A DNA stretch of 64,000 nucleotides from Bacteroides intestinalis DSM 17393 (GCF_000172175.1 NZ_ABJL02000008.1:620001-684000); one strand, 5' to 3'; shown: positions 50,708 through 59,948, counted from the stretch's first letter. Made by a program: numbers and translations. The notes: generated by a model not told the origin, from the letters alone.

Positions 50708-52264
50708 ATGAAAAGCGAATTATTAATATCGGCTGCCATGATTCCAATGTGGGGCATGGCAGGAGAAGCGATTGCAGCATCTCCGGAAAAAGGTGTGCCG
50801 AAAGAAAAGCAACGTCCGAACATTGTTTTGTTTCTGGTTGATGACATGGGATGGCAGGATACTTCTCTGCCCTTCTGGACTCAACGGACACACTACAACG
50901 ACACCTACCATACACCGAACATGGAACGTCTGGCAACACAAGGCAAGATGTTCACACAAGCGTATGCCTGCAGTATCAGTTCCCCTACCCGTGTCAGCCT
51001 TTTCACAGGAATGAATGCAGCCCGCCATCGCGTAACCAGTTGGACATTACGTAAAAATACCACTCACGAACAACCCGACTCAGTAATGACCTATCCCGAA
51101 TGGAATGTAAACGGCATTTGCCAGGAACCGGGAATTGAACGTACTACCCAAGTGACTACGTTGGCACAGGTACTTAAAGATAACGGTTACCAGACCATAC
51201 ATTGCGGTAAAGCCCATTTCGGAGCAAATGATACACCCGGAGCCGATCCGCTGACAATGGGATTCGAAGTGAATATAGCCGGACATGCAGCCGGATCACC
51301 TGCCAGTTATTACGGCAAAAATAATTTTGGGAATAAGCCGGATGGCAAAAGTCCGTTAGCTGCCGTTCCCGGATTGGAGCAATATCATGGCACGGATACT
51401 TTCCTCAGCGAAGCACTTACATTAGAGGCTATGAAAGCTTTGGATAAGGCACAGCAAAAGGATAAACCATTTTTCCTATACATGGCTCATTATGCCATTC
51501 ATACTCCCATACAACCCGATTATCGTTTTTACCAGAAATATCTGGATAAAGGGCTTCCTCCCGTAGAAGCAGCTTATGCCACCCTCATCGAAGGCATGGA
51601 CAAGAGCTTGGGAGACCTGATGGATTATCTGGAACGTAACCAACTAACAGACAATACCGTAATCCTTTTCATGTCCGACAATGGCGGACTGGCCGCACAT
51701 ACCCGCGCCGGAGAACTCCATACTCAGAACTACCCACTCAACAGTGGAAAAGGTTCCGCCTATGAAGGAGGTATCCGCGAACCAATGATCGTAAGCTGGC
51801 CTGGTGTAGTGGCTCCCGATACGAAATGCGGAGATTATCTTATGATTGAAGACTTTTATCCGACCATCCTCGAAATAGCAGGTATTCAAGAATATACCAC
51901 CGTACAACAACAGGACGGCATCAGCTTCATGCCATTGCTAACGGGAAAAGGGAAGGTAAAAGACCGCGATATCTATTGGCACTATCCTCATAGCTGGGGA
52001 CCTTCGGGGCCGGGTATCGGAGCAACTTGCTCCATTCGTTCCGGTGACTGGAAACTCGTCTACTACTTTGTAGACGGTAAGCGTGAACTATTCAATATCC
52101 CCGCTGATATCAGCGAGAAAAACGACGTGGCAATGGAAAACCCACGCATTGTAAAGAAATTAGCACAGAAATTAAGTAACTACCTTCGGTCGGTAGATGC
52201 ACAGCGTCCTACGCTCCGTGCAACCGGTAACTTAGCGCCCTGGCCGGATGAAATTAAAGATTAA
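50708..52264 (+). CDS. Sulfatase (S1 family, Ser-type) with signal peptide
   Basis: 518 residues from MKSELLISAAMIPMWGMAGE, a signal peptide ending near AIAA (24). Metal site VLFLVDDMGWQD (40-51); the sulfatase signature S-S-P-T-R (91-95, in SISSPTRVSLFTG) places formylglycine at Ser91, so an anaerobic radical-SAM maturase (anSME) is required from elsewhere. Later motifs are GKAHFGA, MAHYAIHTPIQPD and LFMSDNGGLAAH. Exported sulfatases of Bacteroides desulfate host or algal glycans; the sugar target is not evident. An upstream frame to 50606 overlaps the previous gene and is not preferred. Confidence 0.9.
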   Translation: MKSELLISAAMIPMWGMAGEAIAASPEKGVPKEKQRPNIVLFLVDDMGWQDTSLPFWTQRTHYNDTYHTPNMERLATQGKMFTQAYACSISSPTRVSLFTGMNAARHRVTSWTLRKNTTHEQPDSVMTYPEWNVNGICQEPGIERTTQVTTLAQVLKDNGYQTIHCGKAHFGANDTPGADPLTMGFEVNIAGHAAGSPASYYGKNNFGNKPDGKSPLAAVPGLEQYHGTDTFLSEALTLEAMKALDKAQQKDKPFFLYMAHYAIHTPIQPDYRFYQKYLDKGLPPVEAAYATLIEGMDKSLGDLMDYLERNQLTDNTVILFMSDNGGLAAHTRAGELHTQNYPLNSGKGSAYEGGIREPMIVSWPGVVAPDTKCGDYLMIEDFYPTILEIAGIQEYTTVQQQDGISFMPLLTGKGKVKDRDIYWHYPHSWGPSGPGIGATCSIRSGDWKLVYYFVDGKRELFNIPADISEKNDVAMENPRIVKKLAQKLSNYLRSVDAQRPTLRATGNLAPWPDEIKD

Positions 52265-52269
52265 AATCA

Positions 52270-53508
52270 ATGAGAAGATTATTTCCATCTATTATTGCAT
52301 TACTGATGGTTGCAGGAACACTTTCTGCACAGACTACAGACAACAAATCGACTGAAACAACCAAGAAAAACAGAGAACCTGTCGGCGTCAATCTCTCCCT
52401 GTGGAAGAATATGTCCACACAACAGACTGATACTGTAGGAAGTACTTGTTTCAACCTCGGTCTATTCTCTTCTATGAACCGTCTGAACGGCGTGGGTATC
52501 AATCTACTGGGTAGTGTGGTATACCGTGACATGAACGGTGTACAGGTTACAGGTCTTGCCAACCTGGTAGGAGGCAGCATGCGCGGTGTTCAGATAGCAG
52601 GTATCAGTAATGTGAACGGAGATAATCTCTGTGGTGTATCCTTGTCCGGTTTAGTCGGTATCACAGGAAATCATGCACAAGGTGTTATATTCTCCGGACT
52701 TACCAATATTGTAGGAGACAATGCCAGTGGTGTTCTCATTGGTGGCTTGCTGAACATTGCCGGAGAGAATTCTTCGGGAGCACATATTGCAGGATTAGCC
52801 AACATTTCAGGCGAAGATTTCATTGGTATCACCGCTTCCGGCTTGCTGAACATTGTAGGCGAAAATCTGCGAGGCGTACAAATCAGCGGTTTGGGTAACA
52901 TCACAGGAGAAAACATGCAAGGTTTACAGATATCCGGTCTGGGTAATGTGGTAGGTGAACACTTCACAGGAGCACAAGTTGCCCCTTTCAATTTTGCCGG
53001 AAAAGGAAAAGGCGTACAGATTGGATTAGTCAACTATTATAAGAATAGTTTCGACGGTTTCCAGTTAGGTCTGGTCAATGCCAATCCGGATACTAAAGTG
53101 CAGTTAATGCTTTTCGGAGGCAATGCTACAAAGCTGAATGTAGGTGCTCGCTTCAAGAACAATCTGTTCTATACCATCTTAGGCGGTGGTACGCACTATC
53201 TGGATTTCAGCGATAAGTTTTCAGCCTCTCTCTTCTATCGTGCAGGTCTTGAGCTTCCCCTATATAAGCAATTATTTATCAGCGGTGACCTGGGCTTCCA
53301 GCACATCGAAAACTTCAAGAACAAAGACTATGGCTTCCCTGCACGCCTTTACGCTCTCCAAGCACGTGTCAATCTGGAATATCGTCTAAATGACCGTTTG
53401 GGTGTATTCGTCACAGGTGGTTATGGTGGCAGCCGCTACTACAACAAAGGGGTCACTTACGATAAAGGAGTGATTGTGGAAGGAGGAGTGGTGTTGTTTA
53501 AATACTAA
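52270..53508 (+). CDS. LA_2272-type surface repeat protein with C-terminal beta-barrel region
   Basis: 412 residues; signal peptide ending TLSAQ (21). Residues 90-233 are nine tandem 16-residue units of the form GVQI.GL.NIVGEN.. without gaps, then two looser units. Such short Gly/Asn-rich periods are expected to form a beta-solenoid or transmembrane hairpins. The last 170 residues alternate like a small outer-membrane barrel (FKNNLFYTILGGGTHYLDF, FVTGGYGGSRYYN) and end in VVLFKY. It starts 5 bp after the sulfatase stop codon, so they form an operon. The function of the family is unknown. Confidence 0.78.
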   Translation: MRRLFPSIIALLMVAGTLSAQTTDNKSTETTKKNREPVGVNLSLWKNMSTQQTDTVGSTCFNLGLFSSMNRLNGVGINLLGSVVYRDMNGVQVTGLANLVGGSMRGVQIAGISNVNGDNLCGVSLSGLVGITGNHAQGVIFSGLTNIVGDNASGVLIGGLLNIAGENSSGAHIAGLANISGEDFIGITASGLLNIVGENLRGVQISGLGNITGENMQGLQISGLGNVVGEHFTGAQVAPFNFAGKGKGVQIGLVNYYKNSFDGFQLGLVNANPDTKVQLMLFGGNATKLNVGARFKNNLFYTILGGGTHYLDFSDKFSASLFYRAGLELPLYKQLFISGDLGFQHIENFKNKDYGFPARLYALQARVNLEYRLNDRLGVFVTGGYGGSRYYNKGVTYDKGVIVEGGVVLFKY

Positions 53509-53510
53509 AA

Positions 53511-55493
53511 TCACTTTTCCTTTATAAGTCCCGTCCTGTACGCCACCAGCAACTTCTTCAAGTCTTGTACCTGTGTCACCAGTATTTTTCCTTGATCCGT
53601 ATCTTTCACCATCATACGTTGTGAATTGAACTCTACGACAAAGATATTAGACTTGATGTCCTGGCCTTCCTCTATCGCCTTCTGACGGCTTTGGAACGGT
53701 TCATGTTGCACTAATTGCAAGCCATGTGAATGATAGACCAACGTATATCCGGCAATACCTGTTTCCGGTTGATATGCCTTGGAGAACCCGCCATCAATCA
53801 CCAACAACTTACCATCTGCTTTTATCGGTTTTTCACCCTTGATGATCTTCACAGGTACATGGCCATTAATGATGTGTGAATGAGGTCCCGTGACTTCGAA
53901 CTCTGCAAGAATGCGTTCACAAATATCAGCACGATTACGTAGAGTATAGTAATATCCTTTCGTCTCTTTAGCCAATTCTTTTTCTCCAATGAAATAGCGT
54001 TCAAAAGTCGCCATTTTATCTTTGTCAAACGATGGAGCATCCGGGCCACACCACATATACCACACATAATCCAGTGCAAAACTCTTCTCCTCCGTACCGT
54101 CTTCATCGAAGTAAGCCGTACGGATCAACTGGTCTGTCTTGCACAATAGTTTCCTGCCCCAATACTCCTTCTTTCCAATACGGACATGTTTGAAACTACC
54201 ATCCTCATTCAGAGGCATGGAAGCATGGTACAGCAAATTACTGTTACAAACCAGATACATTCCTCCATATGTAAACAAGCAACGCATATGTTTCTTCAAC
54301 TTCTCACTATTCATGAACGAAGCATGGATTTTATCTATCAGTTCCCGTTCCTCATCAGACAGACGGTATGGATCAGCCGGATCTATGGTCGGGAAGTTTG
54401 TATCGCGCAATGGATATTCTTTTCCTTCATATACAAAGACACCTCTCTCAAAATCAATCTTATCCAGTAACTTCCGGTTCTGCATACCGAACTCCGGACG
54501 ACGGTCTATAATCTCCGCTTCCAGCTTGAACTGTATCACCGTAATCGCCTTATGCATCTGCGTAATCAGCCGTAAAGTCTTCTCATTGTAGTTGCTGTCC
54601 ACAAAGTTCATCTTCGGAGCGAAGATTGTACAGGGATCATCCGCATACGTATCCATGGCAAACGTGGCAAGTGGTAACAGGTTAATACCATATCCGTCCT
54701 CCAGTGTAACCAGGTTGGCATAACGCATCGACATACGAATCACATTGGCAATGCAGGCATCATTACCGGAAGCGGCTCCCATCCACAGAATATCATGATT
54801 TCCCCATTGAATATCAAAATTGTGATAATCACAAAGTGTATCCATAATGATGTGTGCTCCCGGGCCACGGTCGTAAATATCACCTACAATATGCAGAGAG
54901 TCAATCGTTAACCTCTGAATGAGATTACACATTGCAATGATGAAATCATCCGAACGCTTGGTGGAAATGATAGTACTGATAATTACATTGATATAGGCAT
55001 GCTTGTTTGGCTCTACGCTCGATTCATGCAGCAACTCCTGAATAATGTACGAGAATTCAGCCGGAAGTGCCTTACGCACTTTAGAGCGTGTATATTTGGA
55101 AGAAACATTCTGGCATACCTTCACCAATTGATTCAGTGTAATCAGATACCAGTCATCCAGATCGGCTTCCTGCTCTTTAATCAACTGTAACTTTTCTTCG
55201 GGATAATAAATCAGAGTACATATTTCTTTCTTCTCACTCTCACGCAATGTATGCCCGAAGATTTCATTCACTTTCCGTTTCACCGCTCCCGAAGCATTCT
55301 TCAACACATGTTGAAAAGCTTCATATTCACCATGAATATCGGTCAGGAAATGCTCTGTCCCTTTCGGGAGGTTCAGAATGGCTTCCAGGTTAATAATTTC
55401 TGTACTGGCATCCGCAATCGTCGGAAAACTGCGTGACAGCAACTGCAAATAACGCAAGTCGCTCATGATGCTTTCAGGGGTAATATTACTCAT
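53511..55493 (-). CDS. fbp: Fructose-1,6-bisphosphatase, class 3
   Basis: 660 residues, the usual size for the class 3 (Firmicutes-type) enzyme. Calcineurin-like metal motifs: FLTDIHGEYEAF (about 46-57), HIVGDIYDRGPGAHIIMDTL and IQWGNHDILWMGAASGN; a late His motif IINGHVPVKIIKGEKPIKAD. Gluconeogenic step from fructose-1,6-bisphosphate to fructose-6-phosphate. Convergent with the repeat-protein gene, 2 bp between stops. Upstream is a spacer of repeated words (55494-55604). Confidence 0.95.
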   Translation of the reverse strand: MSNITPESIMSDLRYLQLLSRSFPTIADASTEIINLEAILNLPKGTEHFLTDIHGEYEAFQHVLKNASGAVKRKVNEIFGHTLRESEKKEICTLIYYPEEKLQLIKEQEADLDDWYLITLNQLVKVCQNVSSKYTRSKVRKALPAEFSYIIQELLHESSVEPNKHAYINVIISTIISTKRSDDFIIAMCNLIQRLTIDSLHIVGDIYDRGPGAHIIMDTLCDYHNFDIQWGNHDILWMGAASGNDACIANVIRMSMRYANLVTLEDGYGINLLPLATFAMDTYADDPCTIFAPKMNFVDSNYNEKTLRLITQMHKAITVIQFKLEAEIIDRRPEFGMQNRKLLDKIDFERGVFVYEGKEYPLRDTNFPTIDPADPYRLSDEERELIDKIHASFMNSEKLKKHMRCLFTYGGMYLVCNSNLLYHASMPLNEDGSFKHVRIGKKEYWGRKLLCKTDQLIRTAYFDEDGTEEKSFALDYVWYMWCGPDAPSFDKDKMATFERYFIGEKELAKETKGYYYTLRNRADICERILAEFEVTGPHSHIINGHVPVKIIKGEKPIKADGKLLVIDGGFSKAYQPETGIAGYTLVYHSHGLQLVQHEPFQSRQKAIEEGQDIKSNIFVVEFNSQRMMVKDTDQGKILVTQVQDLKKLLVAYRTGLIKEK

Positions 55494-55553
55494 GATATCT
55501 AATTACAATTTACAAATTACAAATTATATATGGGCTTGTGTCTTCATTTCAAA

Positions 55554-55610
55554 CCTCAACTCTACGTTCCTAATCCTCAACTTTACGTTCCCAAACCTCA
55601 ACTCTCAACT
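55554..55610. repeat. CCTCAACT repeats with 21-bp period
   Basis: CCTCAACTCTACGTTCC at 55554-55570, CCTCAACTTTACGTTCC at 55575-55591 and CCTCAACTCTCAACT at 55596-55610 start exactly 21 bp apart. The last copy runs over the stop codon of the transporter gene (55605). Preceded by AATTACAATTTACAAATTAC words. They fill the 111-bp gap upstream of fbp. Confidence 0.65.
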
Positions 55611-57269
55611 TAAAAAGAACATCAGCAGCACTTGGGCGATAATCACACGCAGGAACATGCACAAGGGATAAACCGTAGCATAAGAAACTGAAGGATTATC
55701 ACCGGGAATGGTATCATTAACATAATTCAAAGCCATTGGATTCGCCATACTTCCGCACAGCATTCCGGCTACCGAACCGAAATCGACTTTCATCCAACGG
55801 AAAGCAATGACTCCCATTATCAACACAGGAACCACGGTTAGTGCACAGCCGATAGCTATCCACAACAACCCTTCCGGACGGAATACCGTATCAAAAAAAT
55901 GAGCTCCCGCATCCAGTCCCAGACAGGCCAGATAGAGTGACAAGCCCAAGGCACGTAGCATCAGGTTTGCGCTACGGGTTGTATAAGTCACCATATGCAT
56001 GCGTGGTCCGAAAGTACCGATAAGGATACCCACGATAATCGGTCCTCCCGCTAGGCCCAGCTTTACAGGAGTACTGACACCGGGTATGGCAATAGGTATC
56101 GCTCCCAAAGCAAGGCCAAGGACAATACCCACGAATACAGCCACCAGATTAGGTTCCTTCAAGCTCTTCACTGCATTTCCCAAAACTCTTTCCACATTTT
56201 GTATAGCAGCGGCCTCCCCCACTACCGTCAACCGGTCGCCCAATTGCAAGGTAAGTTCCGCCGTAGCCAGCAGCAGCACCCCGCTACGATAGACGCGACT
56301 GATATTGATACCATAATGATTACGTAAATGGAGTGAACCGAGTTTCTTTCCATTCAGTTCCGGACGTGTCACCACGATACGCTGGGAGATCAACTGGCTA
56401 TCAATGGCATTCCAGTCAATATCTTCCTTGTTCCAGTCCGTGTTTTCTTGCTCACCGAACAATACAGTCAAGGCAGGAACATTTCTTTCTGAAGTGATAA
56501 CAAGCAAGCGGTCGCCTTCTTTAATCACTTTTTCAGAAGTGGGGATGCTGACATTGCCATCCCGCCACAAACGGGAGATCACAAACTTAGGATAACTCAA
56601 CTGAGCTATATCCTTCACACTCATATTAAAGATTGCCGGATTGTGCACCTGGAATGCAACAATATAGGGTTTATTCACATCGTCTTTCTCCTTGACTTCC
56701 AAATCAGCCTTACGTACCAGCGCCTTACGTATCATCAGAATACCGAGAATAACTCCCACTACTCCTATCGGATATGCCACCGCACACCCCAGAGCCGGAG
56801 TATTCGCTTCGATTCCCATCTGTTTCAGCGTTTGCTGTGCAGCCCCCAGAGCCGGTGTATTCGTTGTTGCTCCGCAAAGGATACCTACCATATCCGGCAG
56901 AGAGACTCCCAACCCATAACTTCCCAGCAGTGTCATCAGCGTACCGATCAACACCACGCCTACTGCCAGCATATTCAATTGTACACCGCCTGTGCGGAAC
57001 GAACTGAAGAAGCCAGGACCGACCTGCAGTCCCAGTGCATATACGAATATCACCAAGCCGAAGCTCTCCGCATAGTTCAGCATCTGCGGGTCTATAGACA
57101 ATCCGAAATGCCCGGCAAGGATACCTGCAAAGAACACGAACGTCACTCCCAACGATATACCGCAGATATGTATCTTTCCCAGCCCCAAACCAATAGCAGA
57201 GATCAGCGAGAGCACCACAACCGCCTGTAGGGCGGAGTGTTCAATGAATAAACTGTATAACCAATCCAA
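55605..57269 (-). CDS. AspT/YidE/YbjL-family putative transporter
   Basis: 554 residues. Two AspT/YidE/YbjL duplicated membrane halves (about 10-170 and 370-554; GLVIFVYALGLQVGPGFFSS and LGLSLYLACLGLDAGAHFFD mark equivalent positions) flank two RCK_C/TrkA-C domains (about 205-285 and 290-370). GILCGATTNTPALGAAQQTL and GMLCGSMANPMALNYVND are the family signatures. Members exchange aspartate/alanine or transport dicarboxylates; the actual substrate is unknown. Confidence 0.88.
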   Translation of the reverse strand: MDWLYSLFIEHSALQAVVVLSLISAIGLGLGKIHICGISLGVTFVFFAGILAGHFGLSIDPQMLNYAESFGLVIFVYALGLQVGPGFFSSFRTGGVQLNMLAVGVVLIGTLMTLLGSYGLGVSLPDMVGILCGATTNTPALGAAQQTLKQMGIEANTPALGCAVAYPIGVVGVILGILMIRKALVRKADLEVKEKDDVNKPYIVAFQVHNPAIFNMSVKDIAQLSYPKFVISRLWRDGNVSIPTSEKVIKEGDRLLVITSERNVPALTVLFGEQENTDWNKEDIDWNAIDSQLISQRIVVTRPELNGKKLGSLHLRNHYGINISRVYRSGVLLLATAELTLQLGDRLTVVGEAAAIQNVERVLGNAVKSLKEPNLVAVFVGIVLGLALGAIPIAIPGVSTPVKLGLAGGPIIVGILIGTFGPRMHMVTYTTRSANLMLRALGLSLYLACLGLDAGAHFFDTVFRPEGLLWIAIGCALTVVPVLIMGVIAFRWMKVDFGSVAGMLCGSMANPMALNYVNDTIPGDNPSVSYATVYPLCMFLRVIIAQVLLMFFLS

Positions 57270-57348
57270 TGTTTTTACGTTTTATTGATTTCAGTCCGCA
57301 AAGATAGGAAGTATTTCCCGGAGAAAAGGAATAATTGCATAAAAAAAA

Positions 57349-57369
57349 CGGTCATCTATTTGATGACCG
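57349..57369 (-). terminator. Terminator of the tRNA cluster
   Basis: CGGTCATC (57349-57356) and GATGACCG (57362-57369) form a perfect stem with a 5-nt loop; read on the minus strand it is followed by eight T residues (57348-57341). It lies 13 bp after tRNA-Lys. Confidence 0.85.
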
Positions 57370-57381
57370 CTTTATTCCTTG

Positions 57382-57454
57382 TACACCCTCAGGGACTCGA
57401 ACCCTGGACCCATTGATTAAGAGTCAATTGCTCTACCAGCTGAGCTAAGAGTGC
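57382..57454 (-). tRNA. tRNA-Lys (anticodon CTT)
   Basis: 73 nt: acceptor GCACTCT/AGGGTGT with wobble pairs, D arm GCTCAGCTGGTAGAGC, anticodon loop CTCTTAA (CTT), T arm with GGTTCGAGTCC. Last of three minus-strand tRNAs. The second lysine isoacceptor in the window; the other (TTT) is at 12201. Confidence 0.95.
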
Positions 57455-57467
57455 ATTAAATTTTCCG

Positions 57468-57539
57468 TAGTGGATACGAGAATCGAACTCGTATTGCATG
57501 CGTGAGAGGCATGTGTCCTAACCGTTAGACGAATCCACC
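57468..57539 (-). tRNA. tRNA-Glu (anticodon CTC)
   Basis: 72 nt: acceptor GGTGGAT/ATCCACT, anticodon stem CATGC/GCATG enclosing CTCTCAC (CTC), T arm with GTTCGAT. Middle tRNA of the cluster. Confidence 0.93.
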
Positions 57540-57548
57540 GGCTGTTTG

Positions 57549-57635
57549 CGGAAGCGGGGGGATTCGAACCCCCGGTACAGTTACCCGTACGTCAGTTTAG
57601 CAAACTGGTGGTTTCAGCCACTCACCCACACTTCC
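57549..57635 (-). tRNA. tRNA-Ser (anticodon GCT)
   Basis: 87 nt with a long variable arm (GTACGGGTAACTGTAC), as class II tRNAs have. Acceptor GGAAGTG/CGCTTCC, anticodon loop TTGCTAA (GCT), discriminator G typical of serine tRNAs. First tRNA of the minus-strand cluster Ser-Glu-Lys. Confidence 0.95.
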
Positions 57636-57867
57636 TTAAACCTGCATTGTTTCTCAAATGCGGTGCAAATGTATGGGAAACTTTTGGACTATGCAAATCT
57701 TTCCATCATATTTTTTTCTGACTTTTTTCAGGAAAAGGTGTAATCTGTTAAAAGTCAAAAGCAAAGGTCGGAAAAAAAATAATTTATTTGACTCATATCA
57801 ATTCTTCCCTCCCTCTCATTCCGTACCTTTGCGCGATTTTTCATCACCGGATTTCAAACACTACGAA

Positions 57868-59214
57868 ATGATACATCAGGAAAGCTTAAAAAAGCGACTT
57901 GCCAAACTCGCTGCCCCCATCTTTATAGAGACCCTGCTCATCATGATGCTGGGTGCTGTAGATACTATTATGTTGAGCCGCCACTCAGATAGTAGCGTTG
58001 CCGCCGTAGGAGTGGTCAACCAGATCATCATGCTTACTTTCCTTATATTTGAGGTTATCAACCTTGGCACCTCTGTTCTTTGCTCCCAATACCTCGGTGC
58101 ACGCCTGCAGAAGAAAGTAGTCCAGGTAGTCGGCGTATCCATCCTTGTGAATATAGTGATCGGCGTCTCTGTCAGCTTGTTCCTTTTTTCCTGTGCCGGA
58201 CCGATACTACGCCTCATGGGACTCACTCCCGAACTGATGACGGACGGTATGGACTATATGCGCATCGTGGGTGCTTTCGCTTTCTTTCAAGCTATCTCCC
58301 TAACCCTGTCCGCTTCCCTACGCAGTGCAAACAAAGCCATCTATCCAATGCTGGTAACCGTCGTTGTCAACATACTTAATATCATAGGTAACTACTCCCT
58401 TATCTTCGGTCGCTTCGGCTTCCCGGAACTTGGTGTAGAAGGTGCTGCCATTTCCACAGCTTTCAGCCGCGGAGTTTCCATGGTACTACTATTCATTATC
58501 CTGTTCCGCAAACATATCCACCGTTTCCCTGTCGCTTATTTCCGTCCATTCCCGTGGCCCGAGCTGAAGAACCTGATGAAAGTAGGCCTGCCCTCTGCCG
58601 GAGAGCAACTCTCTTACAGTTCATCGCAAGTAGTGATTACCTTTTTCATCAATATGCTGGGCGTCGAAGCACTGGCCACCCGTACCTACTGCGTCAACAT
58701 TATCATGTTCGCCTACCTCTTCAGCATTGCCATGGCACAAGGAGGCGCCATCTGCATCGGTCATCTCATCGGAGAGGGAAAACCTCATGCTGCCTTCCTT
58801 ATGGGAAAATACGTAATGAAGAAATCCGTAATGATCACCGTCATACTTTCCACGGTTCTGGCCGTCTTCGGAAACACCATTTTCCACTGGCTGACCTCCA
58901 ACGAAGAGATCATCCGGCTGGGTACCACCATCCTCATCATTGACGTTATTCTCGAAATCGGACGACCTATCAATATTTTTGCCACGAACGCTCTGCGTGC
59001 AGCCGGCGACGTCAACTACCCGTTTTACGTCGGACTGGTGGTTCAGTGGAGCGTTGCCGTCGGGCTGGGATACATCTTCGGTATTCCTTTGGAATGGGGC
59101 ATCTGTGGTATGTGGGTTGCCTTCCTGTTGGATGAAAACATCCGGGGAGCTATCTTCGTACGACGCTGGTATAGCATGAAGTGGACAACAAAGGGGTTTG
59201 TCGCTAAGCACTAA
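57868..59214 (+). CDS. MATE-family efflux transporter
   Basis: 448 residues starting MIHQESLKKRLAKLAAPIFI, about 12 membrane helices. MatE repeats begin near LAAPIFIETLLIMMLGAVDT and MKVGLPSAGEQLSYSSSQVV. It differs in sequence from the MATE gene at 24822. The start at 57868 is preferred, because upstream codons to 57658 are AT-rich and run into the tRNA-Ser region. A TACCTTTG box lies at 57824-57831. Exports drugs or metabolites in exchange for cations; substrate unknown. Confidence 0.9.
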   Translation: MIHQESLKKRLAKLAAPIFIETLLIMMLGAVDTIMLSRHSDSSVAAVGVVNQIIMLTFLIFEVINLGTSVLCSQYLGARLQKKVVQVVGVSILVNIVIGVSVSLFLFSCAGPILRLMGLTPELMTDGMDYMRIVGAFAFFQAISLTLSASLRSANKAIYPMLVTVVVNILNIIGNYSLIFGRFGFPELGVEGAAISTAFSRGVSMVLLFIILFRKHIHRFPVAYFRPFPWPELKNLMKVGLPSAGEQLSYSSSQVVITFFINMLGVEALATRTYCVNIIMFAYLFSIAMAQGGAICIGHLIGEGKPHAAFLMGKYVMKKSVMITVILSTVLAVFGNTIFHWLTSNEEIIRLGTTILIIDVILEIGRPINIFATNALRAAGDVNYPFYVGLVVQWSVAVGLGYIFGIPLEWGICGMWVAFLLDENIRGAIFVRRWYSMKWTTKGFVAKH

Positions 59215-59223
59215 TCATTTCAC

Positions 59224-59258
59224 AAGATTTGATTTAAATCAAATCTTTCGTACCTTTG
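59224..59258 (+). promoter_or_regulatory. FNR-type box over the promoter of the Crp/Fnr gene
   Basis: 59224-59247 is a perfect 24-bp palindrome containing TTGAT-TTAA-ATCAA (59229-59242), the FNR/CRP-type consensus. TACCTTTG (59251-59258), a -7 box, follows 9 bp after the FNR core, giving a predicted start near 59263 and a box centred near -27.5. A regulator bound there should block RNA polymerase, so autorepression is likely. Confidence 0.65.
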
Positions 59259-59293
59259 TGCCCGGAAACGGTTATAAATACCAGCGAACAATT

Positions 59294-59878
59294 ATGGATA
59301 CACTATTAAAAGAAACAGTTAATGCCACTGTGAACTCCCGTTATCCGGGTATGGCACCTGAGGGTAGAAAACTGATAGAAGATATTCTGATCCGCAAAGA
59401 GCTGGAAAAGGGTGAACTCCTATTCAAGGAAGGGCAAGTCTGCCACCACATGGTATTTGTGGGTAAAGGCATGATGCGCCAGTTCTATTACAAAAACGGT
59501 AAAGACGTCACCGAGCACTTTTCCTACGAAGGCTGTGTCATCATCTGCATAGAAAGTACATTGAAGCAAGAACCTACCCGCCTGATGGCAGAAGCTCTGG
59601 AACCTTGCACAGTATACCTCCTCCCCTACGATAAATTCATGAGATTGACAGAAATCTCCTGGGAAATCAATATGTTCTACCGTAAGATACTGGAGTACTC
59701 ACTCATCGTATCTCAAGTGAAAGCTGACTCCTGGCGATTCGAAACAGCACGCGAACGCTACAACATGCTAATGCATACCCATCCGGAGGTCATCAAACGG
59801 GCACCATTGTCACATATCGCATCTTATTTGCTGATGACGCCCGAAACCCTTAGCCGGGTACGCTCGGGCATACTGTAA
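59294..59878 (+). CDS. Crp/Fnr-family transcriptional regulator
   Basis: 194 residues. The cyclic-nucleotide-type beta-roll spans about 20-125 (ELEKGELLFKEGQVCHHMVF, KGMMRQFYYKNGKDVTEHFS), followed by a dimer helix and an HTH (APLSHIASYLLMTPETLSRV, about 170-190). The recognition helix carries ETLSR, the same E..SR set that E. coli FNR uses to read TTGAT. There is no cysteine cluster for an iron-sulfur centre at the N-terminus, so the signal is not obviously oxygen via [4Fe-4S]. Perfect TTGATnnnnATCAA boxes lie over its own promoter and 27 bp after its stop. Start 59294 is preferred over 59198, which overlaps the MATE gene. Confidence 0.87.
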   Translation: MDTLLKETVNATVNSRYPGMAPEGRKLIEDILIRKELEKGELLFKEGQVCHHMVFVGKGMMRQFYYKNGKDVTEHFSYEGCVIICIESTLKQEPTRLMAEALEPCTVYLLPYDKFMRLTEISWEINMFYRKILEYSLIVSQVKADSWRFETARERYNMLMHTHPEVIKRAPLSHIASYLLMTPETLSRVRSGIL

Positions 59879-59904
59879 AAAAGACAATATGAATCTACAT
59901 TTTT

Positions 59905-59948
59905 TTGATTTATATCAAATCATATTCCCCAAGAACTCTCTAACTTTG
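59905..59948 (+). promoter_or_regulatory. FNR-type box and -7 promoter for a small RNA
   Basis: TTGAT-TTAT-ATCAA occupies 59905-59918. TAACTTTG (59941-59948) is a good -7 box; no TTTG is present at the -33 position. With a start near 59953 the box centre (59911.5) falls at about -41.5, the position used by FNR/CRP for class II activation. Confidence 0.62.

Noticed and set aside
49006..52264. Functional link between acyl-CoA ligase and sulfatase
   Set aside because: They are 43 bp apart, but no pathway joins them and no shared motif supports more than possible read-through.
56643..57230. 195-codon plus-strand frame opposite the AspT/YidE gene
   Set aside because: His/Gln/Arg/Ser-rich composition typical of an antisense frame; the minus-strand transporter is clear.
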